The notes under the pieces: model-generated
What the model was told of the DNA's origin: nothing
What the model saw: the letters and a program-made list of their open reading frames with translations, nothing else
The model's database searches: none
Source of the DNA: Gonium pectorale
Taxonomy: Eukaryota > Chlorophyta > Chlorophyceae > Chlamydomonadales > Volvocaceae
Direction: 5' to 3'
Length of the DNA: 41,004 bases
Assembly: GCA_001584585.1 (NCBI GenBank)
Contig: LSYV01000022.1
Span: forward strand, 270,463-311,466
Made by a program: the position numbers and the translations under genes
Shown here: piece after piece, positions 10,799 to 22,448 of the stretch
Layout of the letters: every line of letters begins with the position of its first letter
Numbering within the stretch: position 1 is the stretch's first letter

Positions 10799-12039
10799 GC
10801 TGCTCACGTGGCGGGGGGGGCCCAAGGGCCTCCGAGGCAGATCCCCGGGGCGGCGCAGGCACTCAAGGCAGCCGGTCCAGGCGCGCGGCCCCCCGCAGCT
10901 TCATGAGGATGGACGGACAGACCGCTTCTGCGCAGCAGCCCCCTGGCCCCCGGCCGGCCAGCCTCGCGCTGCGCCAGCCAGCTATGGGCCGGAAGCCGAG
11001 CACGCCCGCCGGGCGCGATTTGACGGGCTCCGGCGGCCCCGCGGACACGTCAGTTACCGTCGGGCCGCAGTGGTCGGGTGATTGGTGGCGGATGCTGCCT
11101 ACATGGGTTCTCCATGCCGGTGGGAACTGGTTCGTCATGTGGTCAGCAAAACCCTGAAACGCAACGCAGCCCCCGGTTCCGGTGCTGGTTTGACGCTGAC
11201 AGCGGCACTGTCGCGCCTGCAGCGTTTCGTTCTCAGAGGCCCGCCGGCCCCGCAGTTGGAGCCGGGGGCTGCTGACTCCCAGCGGGGCATGTGGGCGCGC
11301 CGGTCGGTGGGAAGTGCTGAATTGGTCGCTGTACTCATGCCCCTACGCTGTGGCGGCATCGGCCGGATCTGGGCTTGAGTGGGGCTGCGCACTGTGCGCG
11401 GCATTCGGAAGCTGCGCTGGCGGGGCTCCTTTGGGGTCGTGGGAGGAGGATTGGCTGGAGGGAGTTTTTCTTGTCTTGGGCAATCGCGGGAGAGGCGTTG
11501 CGTGTGCCGAGAGAGCAGGGTGCCGTGCGCATGGGCGTTTTGAGTGGCTTGAGTGCGTCCCCCGGGGGGTGCATCCCCCGGGGGGTGCGTCCCCCTCCCT
11601 GGCATAGCCGGCGGAGGAAATCTCTGCCGTGTGAGCTGCGCATGGTCTGTACGGGCGGTGCCCCGCCCCTGATTTCGTAACTGCAAAGCGCACTGATGTG
11701 GGCGATGCCAGGGTCAGTGCGAGCGGGCCTTTACACTGCGAGCGGGCCCTATGACGGTTATCGGCGGTGCATCCCAAAGGTCGGTGGCCCCCCTCCCGCT
11801 GGCTCGAATTGGTGAGGCCGCCTGGTGGGATGCTCGACAGGGCGGGGGCGGCGGGTGCCGGCGGTGGTAACGTGCATTGCGGATGGGCGTGTGTGTGGGG
11901 CGGCGCGCTTGGCCAATCCGTTGTGGTCGAGGGTATGAGAGAGAAGTGCGGGCGCAAGAGGTCGCACTCTACGGTTTACTGTTGGTGGTTGGCAAGCTGA
12001 TGAGAATAATGACCAGTGATTCGAAAATAAAGAATACGA
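10799..12039. other. Region downstream of the kinase stop, no gene seen
   Basis: The stretch after the kinase stop should contain its 3' UTR. I see no TGTAA poly(A) signal before about 12547, so the transcript end is unclear. The inverted pattern CCCCCGGGGGGTGCATCCCC near 11560-11590 is a local GC palindrome. Open frames here lack recognisable motifs and codon structure. Confidence 0.5.
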
Positions 12040-12117
12040 ATAAGAGTTTGGACCCTCGTCACGGGATAAGAGTTTGGACCCTCGTCACGGGATAAGAATT
12101 TGGACCCTCGTCACGGG
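12040..12117. repeat. Tandem repeat, three 26-bp units
   Basis: Three consecutive units of 26 bases start with ATAAGAGTTTGGACCCTCGT and end CACGGG (12040-12065, 12066-12091, 12092-12117). Units 1 and 2 are identical; unit 3 differs by one base (GAGTTT to GAATTT). The repeat lies in an AT-richer stretch of the intergenic region. Confidence 0.95.
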
Positions 12118-14483
12118 TTGATGGCACCTCAGGAAAGGGAGAGGCAAGCACGGCGTGAGATGGGCGAGTGCCACCAATGGCTACGGTTGTTGAAGAGTGC
12201 AGCTGAGGGGCCCTTTGTATTCGGAGTTATGGGACGGAGTTTTCAGTTGGTTCCGTGAGAGTTTTGCGTCTTCGGTTGGTGAAAAGCGTTGGACAGGAGC
12301 AGCTGGGCTCGGCCCGGAGCCGCGCGTTGTTTGTCACGACATGACCGGAGAGGCGTGGCATAGAGACGGCACGCCGCAAGGCCCAGCCACGGCTTTTGTT
12401 GTCGGGTGCTTTATCCAAGGCCACGCGCGCGCCTTGCTAAACAAATAAGTTTGGTCCCGGGCTCCGGCGGTGAAGGGTGGTGGTGGTGGTGTTAGATAGC
12501 ATGCGTTGTCAGGTGCTGTGTTGTTCGTCGCAGCCGTGTTGCTAGTGTGTAAGCGAGACGAGCTGGCGGCCGTTGCAAGGGCGTGCTGCCGCACGATTCC
12601 TGGGCCATGCCTTTTGCCACGACAGGGGCGCTTACGGCGCCAAGCCCCGTGGCTTGCATTCACGAAATTGCTCGATGCATGTTCCTCGCACGGTATGGTA
12701 CGTCAAGGTATATCAATGTGCGCTGTTGTATGAGATACGGCGATGTGTACGGACCTTGCAGGCAGTCATTGCAAAGTCAATATCCTTGGGAGTGGGCTGC
12801 TTGGGCCGCACTCCTGGGGCGCTTTTCCTATGCCAGCCTTGAGACTGAAGGGAGAGCTACCCAGGGACAGCGACGGCTGCGGGAGTCACCTGGGCTGCAT
12901 GAATGCGTAAGGAGTTCGTTATGGAGGCCTGTTGGTTGGCTAGAGGTGTGGCCACTCGGGCTGCTCTTTTATCTCACTGCCGCCATGAGGCGTGGATCGG
13001 CTGGGCGCTGGCTGGTGGCCCCTGATGCCATTCTACAGTTGCGGTGGGGATGCGGTTAGCGCGCGTGGCGGCGTTGGCGAGCAAGTTTCAAAACATGAGC
13101 TCAAGGACATGCGAAAGGCGTCTGGTCTGATCCTCTCGTGCCAATCTCACGCACGGGGGTGGCTTTGTCCCATGGCTGGCCCATGGGCCTTGCTTTTATT
13201 CGTTTCAGTTAGTTTACAACCCCTTGCGACCTTTGCTATCCTTCATGCCACGAGTTTCGTCCACTGTACTAGCATCCCGCGCTGCATGCCACTTGTAGCT
13301 TTGCGGCCTCAGCGCACTGGCACGGGTACCATGCCACCATCTACCATGCCACTCTGCATCACATGTTGTGATTGTGTCCAGCCGAGCAAGCAAAGCAATA
13401 GCAGGGGTTGCCGTATTTGCCAGAGCTGAAGGCTCGGGAGCGTTCCGGCGCAGCATACGGCCCCGCACGGTCTCTCACAGCAGCGACGTTGGTTTCAGCG
13501 GCGAACACGCGGCATTCAGCGCGTTGTGTAGTTGTGGGAGCTGGGGGGATGCCCGGGTCGTTGATGTTGCTTGTTGTCAGGTTGCAGTGTGGTGGCCGGC
13601 GCAGAGTCGTGAATCCTTTTGACCGTGGCGCGTGGAAAGACTCCGGCTCTGCGGCAGGTCCGGCTTCTCGCAGCACATGCCCCTGGCCCGCAGGGGCCAC
13701 ATCACAACCCACATATGCCCCTCAGTGCTGAGGCGGATGGGTGTACCGGGGGTCTCCGCGACTTGTACATATGGAAGCTGCAACAAAGGCGGTGTAGACT
13801 GGGGCGCAGAGCACTCGTGCGGTTCTAGTAGCGACAAACGGACTGCCGGAGTGCGGAGGAGGACGGCAGCGTGGCGCAACGTGCCGTCTTTGACGGCAAG
13901 AGGACTGACCGGCAGCACGAGAGCCGAGTATATTTCTGTACGACACGCACGTTTCAGGTGCTGTGTGTAATCCTTGAGCTGCCGAATACAGAGGAACCAC
14001 GGCAGCAGCGCCGAACCAGGGGCCTTGCGCCGAACGTGACGCTGCTGGAGGCCTTGGGCCCGCTTGGGCACAGCGCTGAAACCTCGCATGCCAATACGGT
14101 AGCACGCCGCGCGCCCCCCAGGACCGCAGCGACCCAGAGCTAGGCCGTTGACATGTGGGGGAGGCTTGCCATCCCCCCGGGTATCCTGGTATAGTTGCAG
14201 GTGTTCTTGTCCCAGGGGCTCCCCATGCTCATCCCCTTCGGCTGGAAGGTGGAGAGGGCCCCTGGCGGCGTTGCCGTTGTGCAGGACGCCAATGACAAGG
14301 TCACAACGCAGCGGATGTAACATAACCATAGCCGGGCTTCGAAGAAGCAACTGAAGCCCGGCACACGCTGATCAGATGCAGTTGCTCAAAGGAGGAGGAG
14401 GGACAGAAGGGCTGCGTGGCGCGCAAGACTCTGGCCCTCGGCAAGATGGGAAAGGTGGTTGACGGCTCGTACGGGTGGCCTCA
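12118..14483. other. Gene-poor stretch with unassigned open frames
   Basis: The longest frame is a minus-strand run of 257 codons (13577-14350) without similarity I recognise; a plus-strand frame of 158 codons sits at 12583-13059. Neither shows domains, a signal peptide or volvocine-style codon use strong enough to call a gene. TGTAA motifs occur at about 12547, 13966 and 14313 on the plus strand, but none can be tied to a gene. Confidence 0.4.
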
Positions 14484-14517
14484 NNNNNNNNNNNNNNNNN
14501 NNNNNNNNNNNNNNNNN
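14484..14517. other. Assembly gap (34 N)
   Basis: A run of undetermined bases marks a scaffold join. The true distance and sequence between the flanks are unknown, and features next to it should be read with care. Confidence 1.
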
Positions 14518-14943
14518 AGGTCAGGGCGCGGCTCCGCGGAAAGCCATCGCGGCATCCGTACTTTTGATTGCGTGCGTCTGGCTGAATCCCTGCGCGCCCT
14601 GTTCATACATAATCGTAGTTGGATTCCTTGCTTGCTAGGGTGTAACGCCTCTCCGTCCTTCTCCGTCAGGTCATTTTCATGGCTGTACATGTGTTAACTT
14701 GGACGGACAGTTGCATGTGTGTCGGGAGCTGCTGTCTACTTATCTCAGGCTTGAGTCGTACTTGCGGGCGGACTGGGGCAGCTGGTATGGCCCGGACTGC
14801 GCCGTGCATAGCAAGCGCTGCATGTTTTAATGCGCCCGAGGTGACGGAGCTACCGAGACGAAACAGACGGGATCAGACCGTTAATATGTGTTCATTGGCG
14901 GGCGGCGGCGCATGACTTACTGTACGTGGCCGCAGGAGCCCCA

Positions 14944-14979
14944 CCCGTCGAGCAGCGAGTCCGACGAGCAGGGCCCGGT
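14944..14979. repeat. 36-bp direct repeat, copy 1
   Basis: The bases CCCGTCGAGCAGCGAGTCCG through ACGAGCAGGGCCCGGT recur at 15378-15413 with two mismatches, 434 bases downstream. Confidence 0.9.
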
Positions 14980-15060
14980 GGAGCCGGGACGGGGCGGCCG
15001 GGGCACGGGTGAGGCAGCGGCGGTGGGCAGAAGGGGGAGGGGCAGAAGGGGGCCTAACGA

Positions 15061-15128
15061 AGAAGGAATCGGTTCGCGTCGCGGACACCGAATCGCATAC
15101 TCATTAGAAGAACTTGTGGTGGTCTTGG
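15061..15128. repeat. Dispersed repeat, copy 1 (second copy at 27239)
   Basis: The stretch from AGAAGGAATC through CGCGTCGCGGACACCGAATC and GCATAC to CTTGTGGTGGTCTTGG matches 27239-27318 along its length, with a short gap. It is probably a fragment of a small transposable element or other interspersed repeat. No terminal inverted repeats are evident. Confidence 0.75.
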
Positions 15129-15377
15129 TTTACTTGTAGACGACCTGTGAAACTTCACCGTCAGCGTCGAGCGAGCAGCGCTGCATTGTACCTCCGCTGG
15201 TCGTAGTCGCTGATACCCTGCGTGCTTGCCCCGCCTCGCCCCGCCCTTCCCTTTCCCTTCCCGCTCCCCCCTCCCCCCCCCACACACATTCGAATCAGGA
15301 AAAAAAAGGGACGGGCGCCGGACGGCCCAGTTTCAGCGTGCGGGCCCCCAGCGGACGCCAGAGGTGCGTGCCGCCGT

Positions 15378-15413
15378 CCCGTCGAGCAGAGAGTCCGACG
15401 AGCAGGGCCTGGT
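15378..15413. repeat. 36-bp direct repeat, copy 2
   Basis: Second copy of the 14944-14979 repeat (CCCGTCGAGCAGAGAGTCCG and onward). The spacing with non-matching sequence between suggests an old duplication or two copies of a longer diverged repeat. Confidence 0.9.
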
Positions 15414-15716
15414 TTGGCTGCGTGCGGGCGGCGGTCGCACATTGCAGGCCTGCGCTACAGCGGAAGGTAGCGTGGGGGGCCACAGGGCTGATGAGAGCGG
15501 GAGCCTCCCGCGTGGGGGCAGTCCAGCGTGGCGGCGTGGGGGCACTGGGGGTGGATGCCGTGAGGCGCACGGGCACTGGAGTGGGTTCAGTCAAGACGTC
15601 GTGGCGGCTGAACTGTACTTCTATCGTGGGGCGGGGACAGGGGCAGGGAGGCCGGCCGTCGGGGGGTCTTAGCGCCGGAGCGTGGTTCGTCTGGCGCTGC
15701 CTGTTGCCGTGCAGTG

Positions 15717-15733
15717 CTAACCCTAACCCTAAC
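15717..15733. repeat. Short telomere-like tract (CCCTAA)n
   Basis: The 17 bases CTAACCCTAACCCTAAC correspond to nearly three TTAGGG units on the minus strand. Telomere types in Chlamydomonadales vary between TTTTAGGG, TTTAGGG and TTAGGG. The tract is short enough to be chance or an interstitial relic. Confidence 0.6.
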
Positions 15734-15778
15734 ACTCCAACAAGAGGGTTTTGAGACGCCGAGGCAGCATATGGCTCG

Positions 15779-16142
15779 TATGTCCCATTAGCAATATCAT
15801 CATGTAAGATGCTGGACAGTGACCTTTAGAATGTGCGCACGTGCGCCTGGAAGTGCGCCTTTATGCCCTTTTTGTCGCCTACTGGTGCCTCAGGCGTAAG
15901 CTGACCGCAAATTAAAAAACGGTGCACTGGTTCAACGCATGCACTAACTGGCGTGCAGACTTGCCTCACGTCGTCGTACCCGGTAGGGCGATCTAGTGGC
16001 TCGCGCTGGACCTACCTATATTTTCAATGCCAATTTGCTTAGAGCCTGCTAGCAATTAATCAATTGCTGTATACCGGGTGGTACACCACTGAGGCCGATT
16101 CCCAGGCCGTGAGAGCCCTAGTGTAGTCGGGTTGTGCCCGCG
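15779..16142 (+). promoter_or_regulatory. AT-richer upstream region of the Aurora-like kinase
   Basis: Base composition falls sharply in GC just before the start codon at 16143, as is common for 5' flanks and 5' UTRs in these algae. TATA-like stretches occur near 16016 (CTATATTTTC) and 16071 (GTATACC). Which is used, if either, cannot be said from sequence alone. Confidence 0.4.
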
Positions 16143-19100
16143 ATGAGCAGCCCGCCAATCTCGCGTCTTGGATCAATGTTCTCAACCCGAAGCATGGATA
16201 TCGACGCCGATGTTGGCCCGTCCTCGAGCGCCAAGCGGAAGACCAGTTCCTTACTGAAAAGTCTCAAGCGAATTGGCAATCTCTTCTCTGGTGGGCACTA
16301 CTCCGCAGTCAGCATCGGCAGCGCTCAGGCCGCACGGCACGACAGCCTGTCTGGGCGCGGGCTTCAGCACTCTCTGACCGCACCAGAAATCCCGACCATC
16401 CCCGTATCAGCCAGCCCTCAACAGGCTTCGTACATGAGCATTCCATGCGGCCTGCGCCAAGACCTGAGCATCCGGACGCCCGGCGCCGGAAGCCCTCCGG
16501 CCGAGCCGCACTCGCCCTGCTCGCCATTCCCAGCAGCTGGCAGATTCCTTATGCACCAGAGATGCAGTCGGGACTACAGTGCGAAAGCGGAGGCCGATGT
16601 CCGCTGCCACATTCGCCAGAACGCAGCGACGCTGTCAAGCCCCGTGGCGGTATGCTCGCGACTGACGAAGGAGCTGTCCACCAGTTCCAGTGGCAGCGGC
16701 TTGGGGTCGGGCCGACCTGACGAGCCCTTCGTTGTCAAAGTGGGGCCAACCGGGCCTGCAGCGACACCTGCTGTGCAGATTCCGGCACCGCCGACACCGC
16801 CCCCCGCACAGCCAGCCTCAGCCAGCCTGGCTTTGTCGTCCTCCACCCTGCTCGCCATTAACCCAGCGGTACCTAGCGGCATGCGCCGGCGGACATGGTG
16901 CCTTGAGGACTACAACGTAGTTAAGCGTCTGTACAAGGGGGGTTCTGCAAGCGTGTACAAGGTGCGGATGAAAATAAATGCTCTTCTGGGGCAGGGCTCG
17001 GTTGCGGACCACGCCTCGGTCCCCTCCACTGCTGACACGTGTCAGCAGAGTGAGGAGGTACTCATCGTCACGCTTTATGGAAACACGACAACTTGATCAA
17101 GAGCTCGGACCTGGCGTAACCGCTTGACTGCTAACCGTTCACCGCGTCAACTGCTCCCGCCCATCCACAGGCGACCTGCCTCCGCTCCGGCCTGCCAGTT
17201 GCTCTCAAGGTGCGAGGACGGGGACAACGGGCCCGACGAGGCCGATGCAGTGTGCAGTACCGTATGGGGCGGGCGCCAAACGGCCCAAGACGTCGCCCCC
17301 GGGGGGCATACGGTGGTCTGGCCTCTCCTTTGCGTCGTGCAAGGCACAACCTGCATGAGCCCCTTCCCGAACCGTATGCCCGCCCCTTCCCGTCCCGGCC
17401 CGGCCCTGACCTCCCGCGCAGGTGTACTTCCTGACGAAGGTTCCCCGCAACGTCGTCCATATGGTCAAGGTAAGGCGGGGCCACACCTGGTTTGTTTGTT
17501 TAGACATTGTGAAGTGCGCCGCATTGCACTCTTGCCACACGCGCGGCGCCAGGCTCCGCTGCTTGCAGTCGTGGTGGGCACACGTAGTTGGCGCATGCCC
17601 CTCGGCGTCTTGAAGCACTCTTCAGCGCAGAGGCTCTGAACCCAAGCATCCTGAGAGGCTTTTGGGGGCCGCCGCAATCACACAGCCCCTCGTGCACCGC
17701 AGCCCTGCGCAGCGATTGAGCCCGGCCGCCACCGGTACTCGCTCGTCCATCCGGCTACTCGAATTGACCGCTCCCGCGTGGCGCCCCCCTTATCCCTTCT
17801 CCGCTCCCCGCCCGCTCCCGCGCCCACCCACCCGTACGCACCCGCCCGTACGCAGCGCGAGATAGAGCTGCACCACAAGCTCGTGCACCCCAACATCGTA
17901 CAGCTGTACGGCGCGTTCCTGGACGGCGACCGCATCGTGCTGGTGCAGGAGTACGCCGCGAGGGGCGACCTGTTCCACCTGCTGCGCCAGCTGGGGGGCC
18001 GCATGACAGAGCCGCAGGTGGGGGCGACGCAACCGGACGCGGCGGCTGCTGGCACGGCATGCAGCACCGAAGTGTGTCTGGCTGCCCTCCTGGCTGCCAT
18101 TCCGTGGTTCTCAGCTGGTTCTCAGGCCCCCCCCTTTCTGCTTGCTTTGGCTGCCCAATCCACTGTTGATTTTAGCTTACCTGAACCTCTGGATGTGGCC
18201 TCCCGTGAAAACGCATGAACCTGGTGCCGTACCTCAGGTGTCGGAGCTTGTGATGCGGCCGTTCCTGGAGGCAATGGCCTACCTGCACAGCCAGGGCATC
18301 TGCCACAGGGACATCAAGGTGGGTTAAGGGACCCGGGTCAGGGAGTCGCCTGGTATCGAATAGACAATGAAGAGTCCAGTGGGGTGCGGGAGTTATGCGG
18401 ATGCGTGTGTTGTGTGCACGCCCACGCCGGGCGCCGCCCGTACCGGTCTGCCCTTGCCTTCAAGCCCCCATCGCGCACACTCCCGTAGTGTTGACGTTGC
18501 TCGCGCTCCCGCTCCTGCCCCTCCCTTTCCGCAGCCCGAGAACATTCTGTACACCGACAAGTGGGTGCTCAAGGTGAGAGAGCGAGCCCTCGTTGGACGT
18601 GTTCCTGGCACCCCGTGCCAGGCACTGCGCCCACCCGCGTGCGTGACCCCATGTGCCACCACCCTTGTTGATCCCGCCCCCCACGCCCCGTGCCCGGCCG
18701 TGCGTGCTCCCGCCCCCGCCCCCGCACAGGGCGGACTTCGGCGTGTCGATCGACCTAAACCAGGAGCGCGCCGTCACCCGCGCTGGTACCGTGGACTACA
18801 TGGTGCGCTGGCATGGCGTGATGTGGCGCGAGGGTGGCACGGCTTGAGGGTGTACGGAGATGCACGGACACGCGTACAACACTGTACGACAGGATGAAAT
18901 GTGTGCCTCTGCCCTTCTCCATGGTGTGGAGCCGCGGGTCTTATGTCCTATCTCCTAAACACGTTACGTCCCCTAAGCGCCCCAATGACCCATGCTTCCT
19001 CGTCCATTGTCAACCTGCACCAGGCCCCCGAGGTGACGCGCTGCCCGCTCAAGGCGCTGCCCACCGACAACAAGGACGACGAGTCGCTGGCGTACACATC

Positions 19101-19876
19101 GGCAGTGGGTGAGCATGGACAGCCAGTTTGGTTCCGCCGTCGTGCTGCTGCTGTCACGTGGCATGCGGCCGTAGCCACGGCAGCGCGGGCGCCCATAGGC
19201 CCCCCGCCCCGGCTAAGCACGCCGCCTCTGGCCGACACGTCCATAACAACAGACGCTTCCATGGCCCCCGCCCCCTTCGCTTGGAACGGGGGAAATCTGC
19301 TGCATGACAGCGCCTTCGCGTCAAAGTGACCGTATGTCCACAAACTCCCCTCCGCCCCCGTTGCCCCGGTCCGCCCCACAGACGTGTGGGCAGCCGGCGT
19401 GCTGGCGTACGAGCTGCTGCTCGGCTTCACGCCAGCCGTCGCCCCGCAGCAGGCTGCGATGGGCATGGCGCCGCCGCTGCTGCCGGCCTCGGCCTCCGGC
19501 GGCCCGCCCTTCCCCACCTCGATGTCGGGCGGCGCGCGCCGCTTCATCCTGGCTGCGCTCTCGCCGGACCCGGGCGACCGGCCCACGGCTATGGAGCTCC
19601 TCCGCCACGGTTGGATCGCCGGCCCCTCGCTGGTGAGTCCCCCTGACCAACCACCTGACCCAACCACCTGACTGAATAGCTCAGCCGCAAAGTGGCTGTT
19701 GCGATTGCGATTGCGATTGCCTGCGCACACCCGGTGTAATGCTCCCAAAAGCCGCCCCCGTTGCCGCCGGGGGCCACCCCCACCCCAGCTGCTTGATTCC
19801 CGGCCCCACCATTCAGTACCTGTGCTCCCAAATGCCACCCCCCCCTGCGCAGTCGAGGACCTCTGCGTCCCAGTGA
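16143..19876 (+). CDS. Aurora-like serine/threonine protein kinase, frame break before DFG
   Basis: Predicted Ser/Thr kinase. Exons: 16143-16961, 17171-17209, 17422-17469, 17856-18017, 18238-18318, 18535-18573, 18730-18802, 19024-19108, 19382-19632, 19853-19876 (ends SRTSASQ). The first about 250 residues are Ser/Pro-rich and probably disordered, with a basic KRKTSSLLKSLKRIGN patch. The catalytic domain starts at WCLEDYNVVKRL with loop YKGGSASVYK, ATP lysine in VALK, helix C Glu in REIELHH, HPNIVQLYG, EYAARGDLFHLL, HRDIKPEN, ADFGVS, GTVDYMAPE, DVWAAGVLAYELLLG and DRPTAMELLRHGWI. Layout and HGW end resemble Aurora-like (ALK-type) kinases of green algae; exact orthology is not shown. An insert of about 20 residues follows APE. 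All exon phases agree except at 18573/18730, where the total is one base too long: a sequencing error, an unusual splice or a real lesion. ATG 16143 follows an in-frame GTG at 16134. Confidence 0.86.
19699..19718. repeat. Short hexamer repeat (TTGCGA)n
   Basis: Three TTGCGA-type units lie in the last intron of the Aurora-like kinase, between exon 19382-19632 and the terminal exon at 19853. Confidence 0.7.
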
Positions 19877-22413
19877 AGCGTCAGCTGCAGGGGCCTGCCG
19901 CGAGCAGCCATCGCTGCCGCCAGGCACCTTGCATGCCGCCGACTGGCGGCCACGCCTTGGGCAGCCACTGCCACTGCCAGTCATCCCGGCTGCTGCCGCT
20001 GGCGCTGGCGACGCGACGACGCACACGCCGCTGTGTTGCCTACTGCACCAACTTGACACGATGCACGGCGAGGTGGAAGGACAGAGCTTCATCTTCTGCA
20101 TATGGGTATCGCACCGTTCGGTTGGACGTTCGGCTGCTGGAGGGAAATGTTCTAAAGCCGGGTTGGCGACAGGGCCCCTGCGGGGCCTCACGCGCACCTT
20201 GTGTCGGTGCGCGCGGGGCGCTTCGGCGCCGCCTTGGATTGGCCTTTGCCTGCGATGATGGTTGCTTGTGCCCACCGCGCCGGGAAGGGCGGGGCTCCCG
20301 GATAGCGCCGGGGCCCGCTTCCCAGGCTATTGCAGCGGGAGCGGAGAGAGGGGAAAGATACGTACCCTTCCGTGCCAGATCTGCCATCCTAAAAGGTGAT
20401 TCCTTACGCCGCCTTCACGATACGTGCGCCCTCTACCAACAGCACGGCTTCCGGTGTGACGCGCTGCGCGTGGTCTGTTGCGGGCGGCCCTAGCATATCT
20501 TGATTGTATATCCCCTTCGGTTGGGCTGAATGGGGCTCTTTGTGCAGTCCTAGTCCCCGGCCTTGCGTTACTGAGGCGCCCGGGCGGTCGGCGCCAGGGC
20601 CTTTGCGGGGGCGCGTCCAGCATTCGGCACGCGCCCTTGCCCTCGCCGTCGCCCGGGCGGATTAGCGGTCTGTGGTTTGTTGGCGTGAGGGGAGAGCGCT
20701 AGGGGCTGGCAGCACCGCCCCCGCGCCCTCTTACTCCTCACGGGCCGGCCTGGAGTCCGCGTCGTCTCTTCTCGGCAGGCCAGGGCCGCGTCCCGCACCT
20801 AATGATCATTAGTAATGCTCACCCCGGGGTCGCAGCCGGGGCCTTGCACCCGCGCGTGTCGCATCGCCCTATGATGGCCGGGCGCTTCGGCTTTAGTTCG
20901 GGGTCACACGGCGGACCCGCCTATCGTGGGCGATGTCGTGGGGCCTCGGGGAGCCGGGTGCGCGTCCGGCCGGGCGGGGCGGGCGCGCGGGCTGCAAGGC
21001 GGGTGAAGAAGCTCCGGCGCGGAGAGCGTGCCGGTCTGTGCGTTTGAGCAGAGCGACGGGCTTGCTTTATTACCGTACGTATGAAGTCGAACGGCCGCAG
21101 CACACATGCGTGCCCCCGTATGTATGCGGCGCCGCACGTTCATCGATAGCGGCGGCTGGCGCGATGCGTGATGCGTGTAGATGTATGCGTTGGCGCTTGT
21201 GGCGTGTAGTACGGGGGTGGTGGCGGGCTTGTGGGGTGTTTACGGAGGTGCTCAAAGGACAGGCTCGGCTACGAATCCGCGCCGAGGCCGGCTCTACCGC
21301 ACCTTGCGGTGGGCCGGCCGGCGCTGCGTCATGGGGGCAGCGAGGCGGGGGCGCTGGGGCAGCGGCTGCACGCCGGCGATATAGCCATCGTCGCCGCCGC
21401 TGCGCCTAGCTAAGCCGCCTTTGTTCCCCGCGTGCCCGCAAGTGCGAGCGACAACAAAGTTTTCGGCGGCGCTCTTACATCCCCGGGTAGCGTCGACTAT
21501 TGGCGGGTGTGTCCCCGTCTGGCTACCGCGTTGTACCATTAGTAACTTTCGACGGCCGGATGCTGCGGCGGATGCTCGCAAGAGGGGCTGGTGGCTGGCC
21601 TGCGGGTGGGTGCGGTACGAGCGATCCGAAGCAGCGTCGACAATAAGCCCGCGGTGTGGGTTGCTTGCACGCACTCCGCCGTGGTTCACTGGCGCTTCAC
21701 GTATGATGTGCGTTGTACGGAATACACGTCATACTTCTGGCGCCATCAGCTAGGTGCTGCCGCGCCGCCGCCAAAGCGCGCGCACGAACACCGAGTGGGC
21801 CGGCGCGGGTGTGTGCTGCCGTTGCTTGTCACGGCCGTTGCTTCAAGAATCTTTGGCCTGCGTGCAATGTGGCTGCCGCGGGTTGGTGATCACGGATGGT
21901 GGGACCCCACCCTCGGGGGGTTATCTGGTTCTGGTCAATGCGGCCACGGCCGTCAACGAGCCGTAGGAGGAAGGGAGAGTTTGATGCGAGAATGCGAGAG
22001 TGCGGCGCAAACGAGGCCATTGCATATGTGTGAGCGTGCAATGAGACGTGCGGGTGGTCATGAGGGCTGCCGCTTATGCAAGTTCTTGCCGTCTCGCGTC
22101 GCCGGCGACTGTGCGTCGTTGGGGGCGGCGGAGGGGGCGCGCAGCGCCTGGCAGGTGGGCGCACGGTTGCGATGATACCAGGTCAGTGGAACCCGCACAT
22201 TGGCGCGTGGCCGTTTGCAGTACTACGGTAGCAGGGTTGCCAGTGCGTGCCTGGTGGCACGTCGGTCTGTACGGCTGGATCTGGATCTGGGCATGATGTG
22301 CCGCTGGGGAGAGAGATACGGCTTGCCTTTCAAGTAATAGGATGGTGCCCCCGGGCGCTGCGCTGTGCGCTCCTGGGGCCGTTGAAATGATGTTCGTTGC
22401 TGTTACTGTGAAT

Positions 22414-22416
<3 letters not shown>
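19877..22416. other. Intergenic, no gene seen
   Basis: Several frames of 100-200 codons occur on the plus strand (for example 21591-22175), as expected by chance in GC-rich DNA. None shows a domain, a start context or a convincing exon chain. A perfect 14-base palindrome, CTAATGATCATTAG, lies at 20800-20813. No poly(A) signal is evident close behind the kinase stop. Confidence 0.45.

Positions 22417-22444
<28 letters not shown>
22417..22444. repeat. (GT)n microsatellite
   Basis: An uninterrupted GT dinucleotide tract of about 28 bases. Unlike the tracts at 8309 and 29321, it is not next to the dispersed TTGAAAAGG core. Confidence 0.95.

Positions 22445-22448
<4 letters not shown>

Noticed and set aside
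20800..20813. Perfect palindrome CTAATGATCATTAG
   Set aside because: Short palindromes occur by chance, and nothing beside it suggests an operator, hairpin gene or element end.
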